Notes: a model not told the origin generated them from the letters alone. DNA of 64,000 bases from Marinobacterium profundum (GCF_001528745.1 NZ_BCNS01000091.1:186001-250000), one strand, 5' to 3'; shown: positions 17,164 through 25,854, numbered from the stretch's first letter. Translations and numbers: made by a program.

Positions 17164-18129
17164 ATGAGCGAAAATACCTACGAAAAGGGCCGTTTGAACC
17201 TGCCGTTTGTCGGATTCTGCACTTTTGGCAAGAACCGTACCTGCGAAGACTGGGACAACATCAAGGCTGATGTGGCGTTCATGGGCGCGCCCTTCGATTG
17301 CGGTACCCAGTGGCGTTCCGGTGCCCGCATGGGACCGCGTTCCATCCGCGAGGCGTCCACGCTGTTCTCGTTCGGTCATAGCGGTGCCTACTCCTATGAA
17401 GACGACGTCATGTACCTCGAAGGCGTCGATATTGTCGATATCGGTGATGCCGACATGGTGCACACCAACACCGAGAAGAGCCATGCCAACATCGAATACG
17501 GTGTGCGCAAGATTCTCGAGTCCGGTGCGCTGCCGGTGATTGTGGGCGGTGATCATTCCGTCAACGCGCCCTGCATCCGTGCCTTTGAAGGCCGCGGTCC
17601 GATGCACATCATCCAGATCGATGCCCACCTGGACTTCGTCGACGAGCGCCACGGTGTGCGTTTTGGCCACGGCAACCCGCTTCGCCGTGCCTCCGAGCAG
17701 GAATTCATTACCGGCATGACCCAGCTGGGCATCCGCAATGTGTCCTCGTCCAACCGCGCTGACCACAAGGAAGCCGAATCTGTGGGTTCGACCATACTGT
17801 CGGTGCGCGACGTGCGCCGTTTGGGTACCCAGGGCGTACTGGACCTGATTCCCAAGGGCGTGAACTACTACATCACCATCGATATCGACGGTTTCGATCC
17901 GTCCATCGCGCCGGGCACGGGCACTCCGAGCCACGGTGGCTTTACCTACTACGAAGTGATGGAAGTGCTGCAGGGCGTGGCGCTCAGCGGCGAAGTGGTC
18001 GGTATCGACCTGTGTGAAGTAGCGCCGGACTACGACCAGACCGGTTCGACCAGCGTCCTTGCCGCCCAGGTACTGATGAACCTGATCGGCTATGTCTTCC
18101 ACGGTCGTCAGCTGCGCAAGCAGGGTTAG
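17164..18129 (+). CDS. Agmatinase-family ureohydrolase
   Basis: A 321-residue manganese ureohydrolase. The metal ligands are all present: His131 in GGDHS, Asp153/His155/Asp157 in DAHLD, and Asp240/Asp242 in DIDGFDPS. The protein hydrolyses a guanidino compound to urea and an amine: agmatine to putrescine, or the guanidinobutyrate/guanidinopropionate equivalents. The ATG at 17164 follows agaggtcacct. The neighbouring TRAP operon could import the substrate. The puuA/puuB pair 5 kb downstream could take the putrescine onward, but the defence island now lies between. Sequence alone does not separate agmatinase from guanidinobutyrase. Confidence 0.85.
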   Translation: MSENTYEKGRLNLPFVGFCTFGKNRTCEDWDNIKADVAFMGAPFDCGTQWRSGARMGPRSIREASTLFSFGHSGAYSYEDDVMYLEGVDIVDIGDADMVHTNTEKSHANIEYGVRKILESGALPVIVGGDHSVNAPCIRAFEGRGPMHIIQIDAHLDFVDERHGVRFGHGNPLRRASEQEFITGMTQLGIRNVSSSNRADHKEAESVGSTILSVRDVRRLGTQGVLDLIPKGVNYYITIDIDGFDPSIAPGTGTPSHGGFTYYEVMEVLQGVALSGEVVGIDLCEVAPDYDQTGSTSVLAAQVLMNLIGYVFHGRQLRKQG

Positions 18130-18181
18130 GAGCCTGCCGGACTTAACACTGATCTACTGCGGAAAAGCCGACTCTGGCCAT

Positions 18182-18238
18182 TTTTTGAGCTCTTTCTTGT
18201 TAAATAGAACCACTATTCGCCGCAAAAGAGCTCAAAAA
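18182..18238. repeat. 14-base perfect inverted repeat, 29-base spacer, downstream of the ureohydrolase gene
   Basis: Arms TTTTTGAGCTCTTT (18182-18195) and AAAGAGCTCAAAAA (18225-18238) are separated by 29 bases. No T run follows on either strand, so it is not a standard terminator. It lies in the 354-base gap between the ureohydrolase and the TerB-like gene, which also holds the terminator at 18329. Confidence 0.6.
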
Positions 18239-18328
18239 CCGACTCAGAGCGGTCTTCCCCTCGCTACGATCGGCTAAGCCCGACAGGCTCCAGGCAGCCC
18301 GACAGGCTGCTAGGCTCTAGGTTTTTTC

Positions 18329-18358
18329 ATGGCCCCTGGTTTTCCAGGGGCCATTTTT
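18329..18358 (+). terminator. Strong Rho-independent terminator
   Basis: An 11-base perfect stem ATGGCCCCTGG / CCAGGGGCCAT with a TTTT loop and a short T tail. It lies 200 bases after the ureohydrolase stop and insulates the TerB-like gene. The rest of this 354-base gap holds only the inverted repeat at 18182. Confidence 0.82.
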
Positions 18359-18483
18359 GGTTGTGGGCCAGGCGTTCACCCATATCAGCGCGACCGGTCC
18401 CGCAACCGCGTTGCAATGAACTTTTCTGCTACAGCTTGAGTCCACTGCGCTACTTTCCGTTGCGGTACTTAGGAGGAACAGTG

Positions 18484-18942
18484 ATGCTGAACAGACTTAA
18501 AGCCGCGTTGACCGAGGTGTTTCAGCTGGGGGACACAAACGCCGGCGTGATGCCGCAAGACGATGTTTCCCTGGCATCGGCAGCGCTGATGGTGGAGGTG
18601 ATAGCGTGCGACTACGAAGACCGGCCGCAGGAGCGGGAGATACTGCTGGCGATCGTGCAGCGCAGTTTCGGGCTCAATGCCGCAGACGCCGCGCAACTGC
18701 TGCAGCAAGCTGAAAAAGCACATCAGCAGTCCACCGACTACTTTCGTTTTACCTCACGCCTCAACGAGATCTGCACGCCGCGGGAAAAGGTGGCGCTGAT
18801 CGAAAATCTTTGGCACATCGCCTTCGCCGACGGTGAACTGCATCATTACGAAGAGCATGTCATTCGCCGCATCGCCGACCTGATTTATGTGTCCCACGGG
18901 GACTTTATAGCCGCAAAACTCCGGGCCGAAACGCCGAGCTGA
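18484..18942 (+). CDS. TerB-like (COG4103) helical protein
   Basis: A 152-residue all-helical protein of the TerB-like, tellurite-resistance-associated superfamily. It has the acidic metal-site pattern AALMVEVIACDYEDRPQE in the first half and ENLWHIAFADGELHHYEEH in the second, with RRIADLIYVS near the end. The ATG at 18484 has aggagg upstream, and this start gives the normal length. The role of stand-alone members is not established; related domains occur in stress-response proteins and in DjlA. It is a single gene beyond the terminator at 18358 and has ordinary GC-rich composition, so it belongs to the host side of the island boundary. Confidence 0.75.
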   Translation: MLNRLKAALTEVFQLGDTNAGVMPQDDVSLASAALMVEVIACDYEDRPQEREILLAIVQRSFGLNAADAAQLLQQAEKAHQQSTDYFRFTSRLNEICTPREKVALIENLWHIAFADGELHHYEEHVIRRIADLIYVSHGDFIAAKLRAETPS

Positions 18943-19021
18943 CGGCTTGGCGTACGGGGCACCCAGTCCATGCGATCCGTGATGCCTCCTGGTTCAAGGT
19001 CAACCTGCGAAAGCCCAGCCG

Positions 19022-19177
19022 GAAGAGGGCGTGCAGGTGCTGGAGCGGCCTCCGATGCCGGGTATCCTAGAGCCCATCGTCTACACTCTGCCGCTGCAGC
19101 CCTACCAGGTCGCCGTACTCAAGGGCACCGACGTCGATCAGCCCCGCAATTTGGTAAAGTTTGTGACGGTAGAATAG
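19022..19177 (+). pseudogene. glmS: Orphan 3' fragment of glmS (attTn7-type region)
   Basis: The frame ending at TAG 19175-19177 encodes about 50 residues closely matching the C-terminus of glucosamine-6-phosphate synthase: [10 protein letters not shown], then [22 protein letters not shown]. The true family ending is [18 protein letters not shown]. Two residues appear to be missing after LPLQ, and the frame closes at 18980, so no functional protein is made. No intact glmS adjoins it. The last codons of glmS are the recognition site of Tn7-type TnsD proteins, so this is probably a carried or left-behind attachment region at the island edge. Confidence 0.8.
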
Positions 19178-19220
19178 CAGCTGTGTTTTTTCTCGGCTTC
19201 TCAAGTGCTGATATAACGTG

Positions 19221-19328
19221 ATGAGAGACTTTAGAAGGCATTCGGTCTATCATATGAAGGAATTTAGTACTGTTTCATTACCTTACACAATCACTGATGA
19301 TTGTGACTATTTAAGTAAGAAGTTTTAA
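19221..19328 (+). CDS. Possible 35-residue leader or small protein upstream of ietA
   Basis: ATG 19221 opens a 35-codon frame that begins MRDFRRHSVYH, ends DCDYLSKKF, and stops two bases before the ietA ATG. Stop-to-start spacing this tight suggests translational coupling. No good ribosome site precedes the ATG; an internal ATG at 19254 is an alternative. It spans the dyad at 19286. It could be a leader peptide, a small third component of the system, or chance. Confidence 0.3.
   Translation: MRDFRRHSVYHMKEFSTVSLPYTITDDCDYLSKKF
19286..19305. promoter_or_regulatory. Perfect 8-4-8 dyad upstream of ietA
   Basis: CACAATCA, four bases, then TGATTGTG forms an exact inverted repeat that ends 25 bases before the ietA ATG. 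It could be an operator for a repressor or a hairpin that sequesters the start region. No cognate regulator gene is within the island. Confidence 0.5.
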
Positions 19329-19330
19329 TT

Positions 19331-20311
19331 ATGGCTACGGCGGCACAAATAAAAGCGTTAATGAAAAGTCACGTTGATAAAGATGATCAGCGTTTCTATT
19401 CTATTGCGCTGCAGATGGCTGCTAGGGAAGCTAGGCAAGGTCACACAAAATTGGCTTGCGAGATTAAAGAGATGATTGAAATATCTCAGAAATCTCATGT
19501 TTCAGCAGTTCCAGCGCGACCAACATCTATCGTTCAAAAGGTAAAGAGTGACCTTTCGGGCTTACTTGAACTTACGCACCCTCAGGTTCATCGTAATTTA
19601 CTCGTATTATCTGATGAAATTCAAGATCGATTGGATAAAGTAATTCTCGAGCAGAGGCAAAAAGATAAGTTAGCGAAATTTGGACTTCATCCGCGTCGAA
19701 AGTTGCTTTTTACCGGATCTCCTGGAACTGGAAAAACTATGTCAGCAGCGGTACTGGCTACTGAACTAAAACTTCCACTGTACACTATCGTTCTGGATAA
19801 TCTTATCACCCGGTTTATGGGAGAGACCGCTGCTAAGCTAAGGCTAATATTTGATCATATTAAGCAGACTAGGGCTGTTTACCTTTTTGACGAGTTCGAT
19901 TCAATTGGAACACAACGTGGATCGAATAATGATGTGGGTGAGATACGACGAGTTTTGAACTCTTTTTTGTTATTTGTAGAGCAAGATAGTTCTGAAAGTT
20001 TGATTATTGCGGCAACTAATCACCCCGAGCTTCTAGATAAAGCCTTGTATAGAAGATTTGACGATAATATCCGATTTGAAAAGCCTAAAAGTGGTCAGAT
20101 TAGAATTATTATCGAAAATCGCTTGTCAATGTTTGATCTCTCACATCTTGATTGGCGGTCAATTGAAAAAGAAGCTGAAGGCTTAAGCTCGGCAGAGGTT
20201 ACGCGTGCTTGTGAAGATGCGGCGAAGGAAGCTGTACTTCATCATGACACTTATATTAATACAGAATTGGCTCTCACTGCTGTAAAAAGACGACATCCAC
20301 AATATCAATAA
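19331..20311 (+). CDS. ietA: IetA-type AAA+ ATPase of the IetAS defence system
   Basis: A 326-residue AAA+ ATPase. The N-terminal helical region (1-100) precedes Walker A GSPGTGKT at 129-136, Walker B LFDEFD at 185-190, sensor-1 Asn230 (AATNH) and candidate arginine fingers Arg241/242. The core resembles proteasome- and FtsH-like AAA modules, but the protease is a separate chain. A subtilisin-like protease gene follows nine bases later. This ATPase plus S8 protease pair is the composition of the anti-phage system named IetAS by Gao et al. 2020. By analogy the ATPase would sense infection or remodel substrates for the protease; the mechanism is not visible here. The gene is AT-rich compared with its flanks. 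Ribosome site: aagaag. Confidence 0.82.
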   Translation: MATAAQIKALMKSHVDKDDQRFYSIALQMAAREARQGHTKLACEIKEMIEISQKSHVSAVPARPTSIVQKVKSDLSGLLELTHPQVHRNLLVLSDEIQDRLDKVILEQRQKDKLAKFGLHPRRKLLFTGSPGTGKTMSAAVLATELKLPLYTIVLDNLITRFMGETAAKLRLIFDHIKQTRAVYLFDEFDSIGTQRGSNNDVGEIRRVLNSFLLFVEQDSSESLIIAATNHPELLDKALYRRFDDNIRFEKPKSGQIRIIIENRLSMFDLSHLDWRSIEKEAEGLSSAEVTRACEDAAKEAVLHHDTYINTELALTAVKRRHPQYQ

Positions 20312-20319
20312 GGATTGAA

Positions 20320-22836
20320 ATGGCAACTAGGAAGCCCCATTTAAACGTTAATAACTATTTCACTCCGGAAGTTTTTCGCTCTCGTGGAAGTGCTAGAGGC
20401 AGTGAGGTTCCTCTACGAAATACAGCAGTTCACGGAAAGATGTTATCTGATCAATTTTTACAGATTCTTAATACATATGAGCAGCGTGCTCCTGATGAAG
20501 ACGCAATTACTGAAGAAAAAGGTATATATGTAGAAATAATATCATTTGAAGATTCTGAGCTTCCATTAGACAGCCTAGATACCTCGAGAGATTTTAAACT
20601 GAGAGCTGTTAAGAAAACCGATGATGGCAGACACATAGCGATCGTCTTCATCCCGGAGTTACGAAGAAAAACATTTCAGAATAAAGTTGAACAGTACATT
20701 AACTTCAAAAATAAAAAAGGGGATAAGCCGAAAAACCACAAGTTGATTGGTAGTATTTCGGAGGTTAGACTTGCAAATATACGATCTTTTTGGACTGATT
20801 CGGCTAGTGATTTTCCGCAAGATTCTAATCAAGCTGTTTGGTGGGAATTGTGGTTAAAAGGAAGGCTAGAGGAAAATACAAAGCAAGTAGCCAAATTGCT
20901 TTCTTTAAGAATTGATGCCGTCTTAGGTAATACTGCACAACATTTTTTTGATAGCTCCGTATTTTTAATCAAAGCATCGGTTAATCAACTCGAATCGGCC
21001 ACTTCTTTAATTGGCAACCTTGAGGAACTACGCAAAGCGAAGGAAACACCAAATGTTCTTCTCCACTCAGCCCCTAAAGAGCAGCAAGAATGGGTTGATA
21101 GTCTCGTTGAGAGACTGGAGATTCCCGAGGTGTATACGAGTTCAGTTTGTATTATGGATTCTGGGGTGAATTATCACCACCCCCTATTATGCTATGGAAT
21201 CCTCCCTGATATGGCTGAGTGCTGGAATCCTAATTGGCCTCATTTTGATACATACTCATTCCATGCACCCTACCATGATCATGGATCTTTGCAGGCTGGT
21301 TTGGCTCTTTTTGGAAATCTACAGGAAGCACTCGTAAGTACGGGGAGTATACGTTTATCTCACTGTATTGAATCGGCTAGGATTTTACCTCCTATTAGTT
21401 CAAACGACCCTGAGTTGTATGGCGCTATCACTGTTGGCACCGCAGCTAAAATTGAAGCATCTAATCCAAACTTACCTCGCGTTTACTCTCTGGCAGTAAC
21501 TGCCAGTCCAGAAGATTTAGGGGGCCAGCCAAGCTCATGGTCAGCTGAAATAGACCTTTATACCTCTGGAATGTTTGACGGATATCGTAGGCTATTCGTT
21601 ATCTCCACTGGAAATATTAGAAATCTTGGAGTATATCCGGATTTTTGGGATCAAATCCATTTATCAGAAATTGAAGATCCTGCTCAGTCTTGGAATGCTA
21701 TAACGGTGGGCGCCTATACTGAATTAACTACTAATGATGATCCTACGTTTTCTGGTTGGGCGCCTATAGCGCGAGCTGGTGATGCGTCGCCTGCTACACG
21801 TTCTGCAGTCAACTGGGGCTGGATAAAACAAGCACCTTATAAGCCTGATGTTGTTGCTGAAGGTGGAAATCGTTTAATTTCTCCTGACCAAACAGAGGTT
21901 AGTAATGCCGAATCAGTTTCGTTACTGACAACGTCGGGTAAAACTTCAGGCGATTTGTTTGAGGTTAATACTGATACAAGTGCAGCAACAGCTCTAGTTT
22001 CACGGCAAGCAGCAATTTTGATGTCAGAGTATCCTGCGTATTGGCCAGAAACTATTCGCGGGTTAATCGTACATGCTGCTGAGTGGACCCCTCGGATGTG
22101 GGAGCGCTATGGAAGCCTACAACGGCTCCATTCCCATAAAGTAGCGAAAGAAACTATGCTGCGGACCGTTGGGCATGGCGTTACAAGCTTAGATAGGGCG
22201 CGCTACAGTGCTGATCATGCCCTGACCTTGATAGCTGAAAATACAATCACGCCTTTCACTAAGGCGACTACCGCAAGTGCATCTACTGATCCGAATTTAA
22301 ATGAGATGCAGCTTTATCAACTTCCGTGGCCCATTGAGGCACTACAAAGCCTTCCTCCAGAACTGGAAGTTAAGCTAAAAATTACGCTGTCTTACTTCAT
22401 CGAACCAAGCCCTGGCCGTAGGGGTTACAAACAACGTTATAGCTATCAATCTCACGGCTTACGATTTGAAGTAATTAGGCCAGGGCAATCACTTCCAAAT
22501 TTTAGAGCCTTTGTGAATGGTCTTGCTAATATTGAGAACTATCATGGCCCAGAAGGTGATAGTGATGGGTGGCATCTTGGCCCTCATTTAAGAAAAAGAG
22601 GCTCTCTGCACACTGATACATGGACTGGTGATGCTCAGTCATTAGCAGATATGTATACAATTGCTGTGTACCCCGTAGGAGGTTGGTGGAAGTATCGAAC
22701 TGCAGAAGATAGATGGACTAATGACGTGCGTTATAGTTTGCTAGTCAGTGTCGAAGTTCCTAATCAAGATGTGGATATATATTCAATTATTGAAACGATG
22801 GTTGAGACCGAAATTCAAATACCGATTGAAGTATAA
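20320..22836 (+). CDS. ietS: IetS-type subtilisin-like (S8) serine protease of the IetAS defence system
   Basis: An 838-residue protein with a central S8 peptidase domain. The triad is Asp280 (CIMDSGVNY), His321 (YHDHGS) and Ser554 (DTSAAT, the equivalent of the GTS-A-AP motif). An N-terminal domain of about 250 residues with no clear family match and a C-terminal beta-rich domain (about 640-838) surround it. No signal peptide or propeptide cleavage pattern is evident, so it is cytoplasmic, as expected for a partner of the AAA+ ATPase. aaggattga before ATG 20320 supports the start. The 149 bases after the stop contain only a weak hairpin (22898-22915) before the host puuB gene. Confidence 0.82.
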   Translation: MATRKPHLNVNNYFTPEVFRSRGSARGSEVPLRNTAVHGKMLSDQFLQILNTYEQRAPDEDAITEEKGIYVEIISFEDSELPLDSLDTSRDFKLRAVKKTDDGRHIAIVFIPELRRKTFQNKVEQYINFKNKKGDKPKNHKLIGSISEVRLANIRSFWTDSASDFPQDSNQAVWWELWLKGRLEENTKQVAKLLSLRIDAVLGNTAQHFFDSSVFLIKASVNQLESATSLIGNLEELRKAKETPNVLLHSAPKEQQEWVDSLVERLEIPEVYTSSVCIMDSGVNYHHPLLCYGILPDMAECWNPNWPHFDTYSFHAPYHDHGSLQAGLALFGNLQEALVSTGSIRLSHCIESARILPPISSNDPELYGAITVGTAAKIEASNPNLPRVYSLAVTASPEDLGGQPSSWSAEIDLYTSGMFDGYRRLFVISTGNIRNLGVYPDFWDQIHLSEIEDPAQSWNAITVGAYTELTTNDDPTFSGWAPIARAGDASPATRSAVNWGWIKQAPYKPDVVAEGGNRLISPDQTEVSNAESVSLLTTSGKTSGDLFEVNTDTSAATALVSRQAAILMSEYPAYWPETIRGLIVHAAEWTPRMWERYGSLQRLHSHKVAKETMLRTVGHGVTSLDRARYSADHALTLIAENTITPFTKATTASASTDPNLNEMQLYQLPWPIEALQSLPPELEVKLKITLSYFIEPSPGRRGYKQRYSYQSHGLRFEVIRPGQSLPNFRAFVNGLANIENYHGPEGDSDGWHLGPHLRKRGSLHTDTWTGDAQSLADMYTIAVYPVGGWWKYRTAEDRWTNDVRYSLLVSVEVPNQDVDIYSIIETMVETEIQIPIEV

Positions 22837-22985
22837 TGAAGTCTTCATTTGTAATTTTTTAGATTTATTTCATTTTAAGTTAAGAATTTATTCACGTCGC
22901 TGCTTCTCTGCAGCGGATATACTCCAATAATTATAAATAACCACCGTCACTAACTGGAATTTAACCTCCGGTTGCCGTTTTAAAA

Positions 22986-24281
22986 TCAGCTTAACCTATC
23001 CCGCAATTGGTAATACAACATGCCGGCGACCAGCGCCGGCCAGCGCAACAGGGTGCCGCCGGGAAAACCTGGGCTGGGGACGCGGGCCAGGATGTCGAAG
23101 CCTTCGGATGAGCCGCTGATGGCATCGCTGATCAGCTTGCCGCCGAGCGTCGCCAGGGCGATGCCGTGGCCGGAGTAGCCCTGGGCCACATAGAGATTGC
23201 TGTCGAGGCGGCGAAAGAAGGGCATGCGGTTGCGGGTGATGGCCAGGGTGCCGCCCCAGGCGTAGTCGATGCGGGTGCTTTCAAGCTGCGGGTACACCTG
23301 CAGCAGGTGCTTGCGCACAAAGGCGGGGATGTCCGCCGGGAAGCGGCTGCGGTAGTTTTCGCCGCCGCCGAACAGCAGACGATTGTCTGGTGTCAGGCGG
23401 AAGTAATTCACCACGAATTTCGAGTCGGCCACCGCTACATCATCCCGAATCAGGCTGCGGGCGAGGTCTTTACCCAGGGGCTCGGTGGCCAGAATAAAGT
23501 TGTTGATGGGCATGATCTTGCCGGCAATGCGCGGCTCCAGTGCACCCAGATAACCATTACAGGCCAGCACCAGAGTCTTTGCCCGTACCGAGCCCTGGGC
23601 TGTGTTTATCTGGGCGTTCTCGTTGCTACTGCCTTCATGTTGGTAATCAAGCACAGGGCTGTTTTCAAATATCTGCACGCCCTTGGCCCGTGCCGCCTGG
23701 GCCAGACCCAGGGCGTAATTGAGCGGATGCAGATGCAGGGCATCCGTAAACAGCTGGGCACCCTGGTAGCGTTCGGTGCCAAGCATAGTGCGCAACTCAT
23801 CCCTGGGTACGAACCGCAGGCCCTGGTAGCCGTAGTGCTGTTGCAGATGCTCGGTTTCGCGCTGCATTGGGCCTACATGGGAGGGCTTGAAGGCCGTGTG
23901 CAGGATGCCGGCTTTCAGATCGCAATGGATGTTGTGGCGTGCGATCAGGTCTTTTACCAGTGCCACCGCCTCAACGGACAACCCCCACAGTTGCTGCGCA
24001 TGTTCGGCCCCGAGCCAGGCTTCCAGTTCATGTTGGCCCAGGTTCAGGCCGACGCACACCTGGCCACCGTTACGCCCCGAGGCGCCCTGGGCCACGCGCG
24101 CCGCTTCCAGTACCACCACGCTGTAACCCTGCTCGCGCAGATGCAGCGCCGTCGACAGACCGGTGTAGCCGGCGCCTATGATGCAGACATCGGCCTGCAC
24201 TTCGCCCTGCAGTGTCGGCCAGGGGTCAACTGAGTGAGCGCTGGCGGCGTAATAGGAGGCGGCAAAGCCGGTGTCGTGCAT
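22986..24281 (-). CDS. puuB: Gamma-glutamylputrescine oxidase-type FAD oxidoreductase
   Basis: A DAO-family FAD oxidoreductase of 431 residues. The dinucleotide motif is VCIIGAGYTGLSTALHLRE, followed by GASGRNGGQ, as in PuuB. A C-terminal GYSGHGIALATLGGKLI segment completes the FAD site. The ATG at 24281 has aggaga upstream and is preferred over the one at 24335. PuuB oxidises gamma-glutamylputrescine to the aldehyde. It is divergent from the puuA-like gene, which makes that substrate, and this supports the assignment. The 146-base gap between them holds both promoters. PuuR, PuuC and PuuD are not in the window. Confidence 0.85.
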   Translation of the reverse strand: MHDTGFAASYYAASAHSVDPWPTLQGEVQADVCIIGAGYTGLSTALHLREQGYSVVVLEAARVAQGASGRNGGQVCVGLNLGQHELEAWLGAEHAQQLWGLSVEAVALVKDLIARHNIHCDLKAGILHTAFKPSHVGPMQRETEHLQQHYGYQGLRFVPRDELRTMLGTERYQGAQLFTDALHLHPLNYALGLAQAARAKGVQIFENSPVLDYQHEGSSNENAQINTAQGSVRAKTLVLACNGYLGALEPRIAGKIMPINNFILATEPLGKDLARSLIRDDVAVADSKFVVNYFRLTPDNRLLFGGGENYRSRFPADIPAFVRKHLLQVYPQLESTRIDYAWGGTLAITRNRMPFFRRLDSNLYVAQGYSGHGIALATLGGKLISDAISGSSEGFDILARVPSPGFPGGTLLRWPALVAGMLYYQLRDRLS

Positions 24282-24427
24282 AGGGTCCGGGTCTCCTGGG
24301 GAAGGGAGGGCAAAAAAACGCTTTCTTATCAGCATACTATGGCCATAAATCGTCTGTTTGACAGCTCCCTGGGCAGAATCTTGTCATACACTGAAATGGG
24401 TATGGACACTTCTCTGGACGGTGCGCG

Positions 24428-25771
24428 ATGGATACGATTGAGCAGTTTCTGCAGCAACACAATATAAGCGAGATTGAATGCCTGGTGCCGGACATGACCG
24501 GCAATGCCCGCGGCAAGTTTCTGCCCACGCGCAAGTTTATCGCCGAGCAGAATGCCCGCCTGCCTGAAAGCATTCTGATCCAGACGGTGACCGGCGACTG
24601 GTCCCGCGAGCACGATCAATTGGTGGACCCTGCCGACCGGGACATGGTGCTGCAGCCAGACCCGACCACGCTGCGCCTGGCGCCTTGGGCCAAGGAGCCG
24701 ACGGCCCAGCTGATTCACGACTGCTACGACATGCAGGGTGAGCTGCATCCGCTGGCGACCCGCAGTGTGCTGCGCCGGGTGCTGGCGCTGTACGAGGCAG
24801 AAGGCCTGAGGCCGGTGGTGGCGCCGGAGGTGGAGTTCTATCTGGTGCAGAAGAATCTGGACCCGGACTACGAGCTCAAGGCGCCGATCGGGCGCTCCGG
24901 CCGTACCGAGAGTGCGCGCCAGTCCTACAGCATCGATGCGGTGAACGAGTTCGACCCCATTATCGATACCCTGTACCGCTACTGCGAACTGCAGCAGCTG
25001 GATGTGGATACCCTGATTCACGAGTCGGGCGCCGGCCAGATGGAGATCAACTTCAAGCACGGCGATGCCCTGGCGCTGGCCGACCAGGTGTTCACCTTCA
25101 AGCGCACCCTGCGCGAAACGGCGCTGCAGCACGATATCTACGCCACCTTCATGGCCAAGCCGATGGAGCATGAACCCGGCAGTGCGCTGCATATTCACCA
25201 GAGCCTGCAGGATATCGCCAGCGGTGAGAATATCTTCGCTACCCCGGAGGGCGGCCTCAGCGAGGCGCTCTATCACTACCTGGGTGGGCTGCAGAAGTAC
25301 GTGCCGGCGGCGATCAGCTTCTTCGCCCCCAATGTGAATTCGTACCGCCGCTTCGTGCCGGATATAGCCGCGCCCATCAACCTGCAGTGGGGGCTGGATA
25401 ACCGCACCACCGGGCTGCGGGTGCCCCAGAGCACACCCGAATCCACCCGGGTCGAGAACCGTTTTGCCGGCGCCGATGCCAACCCTTATCTGGCCATCGC
25501 CCTGTCCCTGGCCTGTGGCTATCTGGGGCTTAAAGAGCAGTTGCAACCTTCGGCCCCCACCCAGGGCAGTGCCTATGGCGCCAACAGCCGGGTCGAGATT
25601 GCCCGCACCCTGGAGGAGGGGCTGCGGCTGTTATCAGGTTGCGAACCGCTGCAGGCGATTCTGGGTGAGCGTTTTGTTCGGGCCTATGTCGCCGTGAAAC
25701 TGGCGGAATACGAAGCCTTCAACAAGGTCATCAGCTCCTGGGAGCGCGAGCACCTGCTGCTGCGGGTGTGA
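24428..25771 (+). CDS. puuA: Gamma-glutamylputrescine synthetase (glutamine synthetase family)
   Basis: A 447-residue glutamine-synthetase-fold ligase. It shows the short N-terminal domain (ECLVPDMTGNARGKF), the catalytic strands VVAPEVEFYL and ESGAGQMEINFKHGDAL, the HIHQSL metal/ATP motif (MEHEPGSALHIHQSL) and NRTTGLRVP. PuuA-type enzymes join glutamate to putrescine with ATP to start the glutamylated putrescine pathway. The divergent oxidase supports putrescine or a related amine as substrate. It could accept putrescine from the ureohydrolase at 17164. Confidence 0.86.
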   Translation: MDTIEQFLQQHNISEIECLVPDMTGNARGKFLPTRKFIAEQNARLPESILIQTVTGDWSREHDQLVDPADRDMVLQPDPTTLRLAPWAKEPTAQLIHDCYDMQGELHPLATRSVLRRVLALYEAEGLRPVVAPEVEFYLVQKNLDPDYELKAPIGRSGRTESARQSYSIDAVNEFDPIIDTLYRYCELQQLDVDTLIHESGAGQMEINFKHGDALALADQVFTFKRTLRETALQHDIYATFMAKPMEHEPGSALHIHQSLQDIASGENIFATPEGGLSEALYHYLGGLQKYVPAAISFFAPNVNSYRRFVPDIAAPINLQWGLDNRTTGLRVPQSTPESTRVENRFAGADANPYLAIALSLACGYLGLKEQLQPSAPTQGSAYGANSRVEIARTLEEGLRLLSGCEPLQAILGERFVRAYVAVKLAEYEAFNKVISSWEREHLLLRV

Positions 25772-25854
25772 TCGACATATGGTTGATCTGGGTTCGCAGG
25801 TTCGGCAACCTGCTTGCAGGTGAAAGCAGATGGTCCAAAATCCATATCGCTAAT

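Larger units (their letters stand above)
19022..22985. mobile_element. Candidate defence island carrying ietAS at a glmS tail
   Basis: From the glmS tail onward the base composition shifts sharply to AT-rich, and it returns to GC-rich at the puuB stop (22986). The segment holds a glmS 3' remnant, a 35-codon ORF, and the ATPase and protease genes. No transposase, integrase or tns gene is present, and no convincing terminal repeats were seen. The exact ends are therefore unknown. The outer limits given are the remnant and the last base before puuB. Confidence 0.5.

Noticed and set aside
17155-18102. A long minus-strand frame across the ureohydrolase gene
   Set aside because: The plus strand carries all metal-binding motifs of the ureohydrolase; the minus frame is a codon-bias shadow.
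19178-19220. A possible Tn7-like left end just after the glmS stop
   Set aside because: A TGTG sequence is present at 19181, but no repeated TnsB-type sites, matching right end or target duplication could be found by eye.
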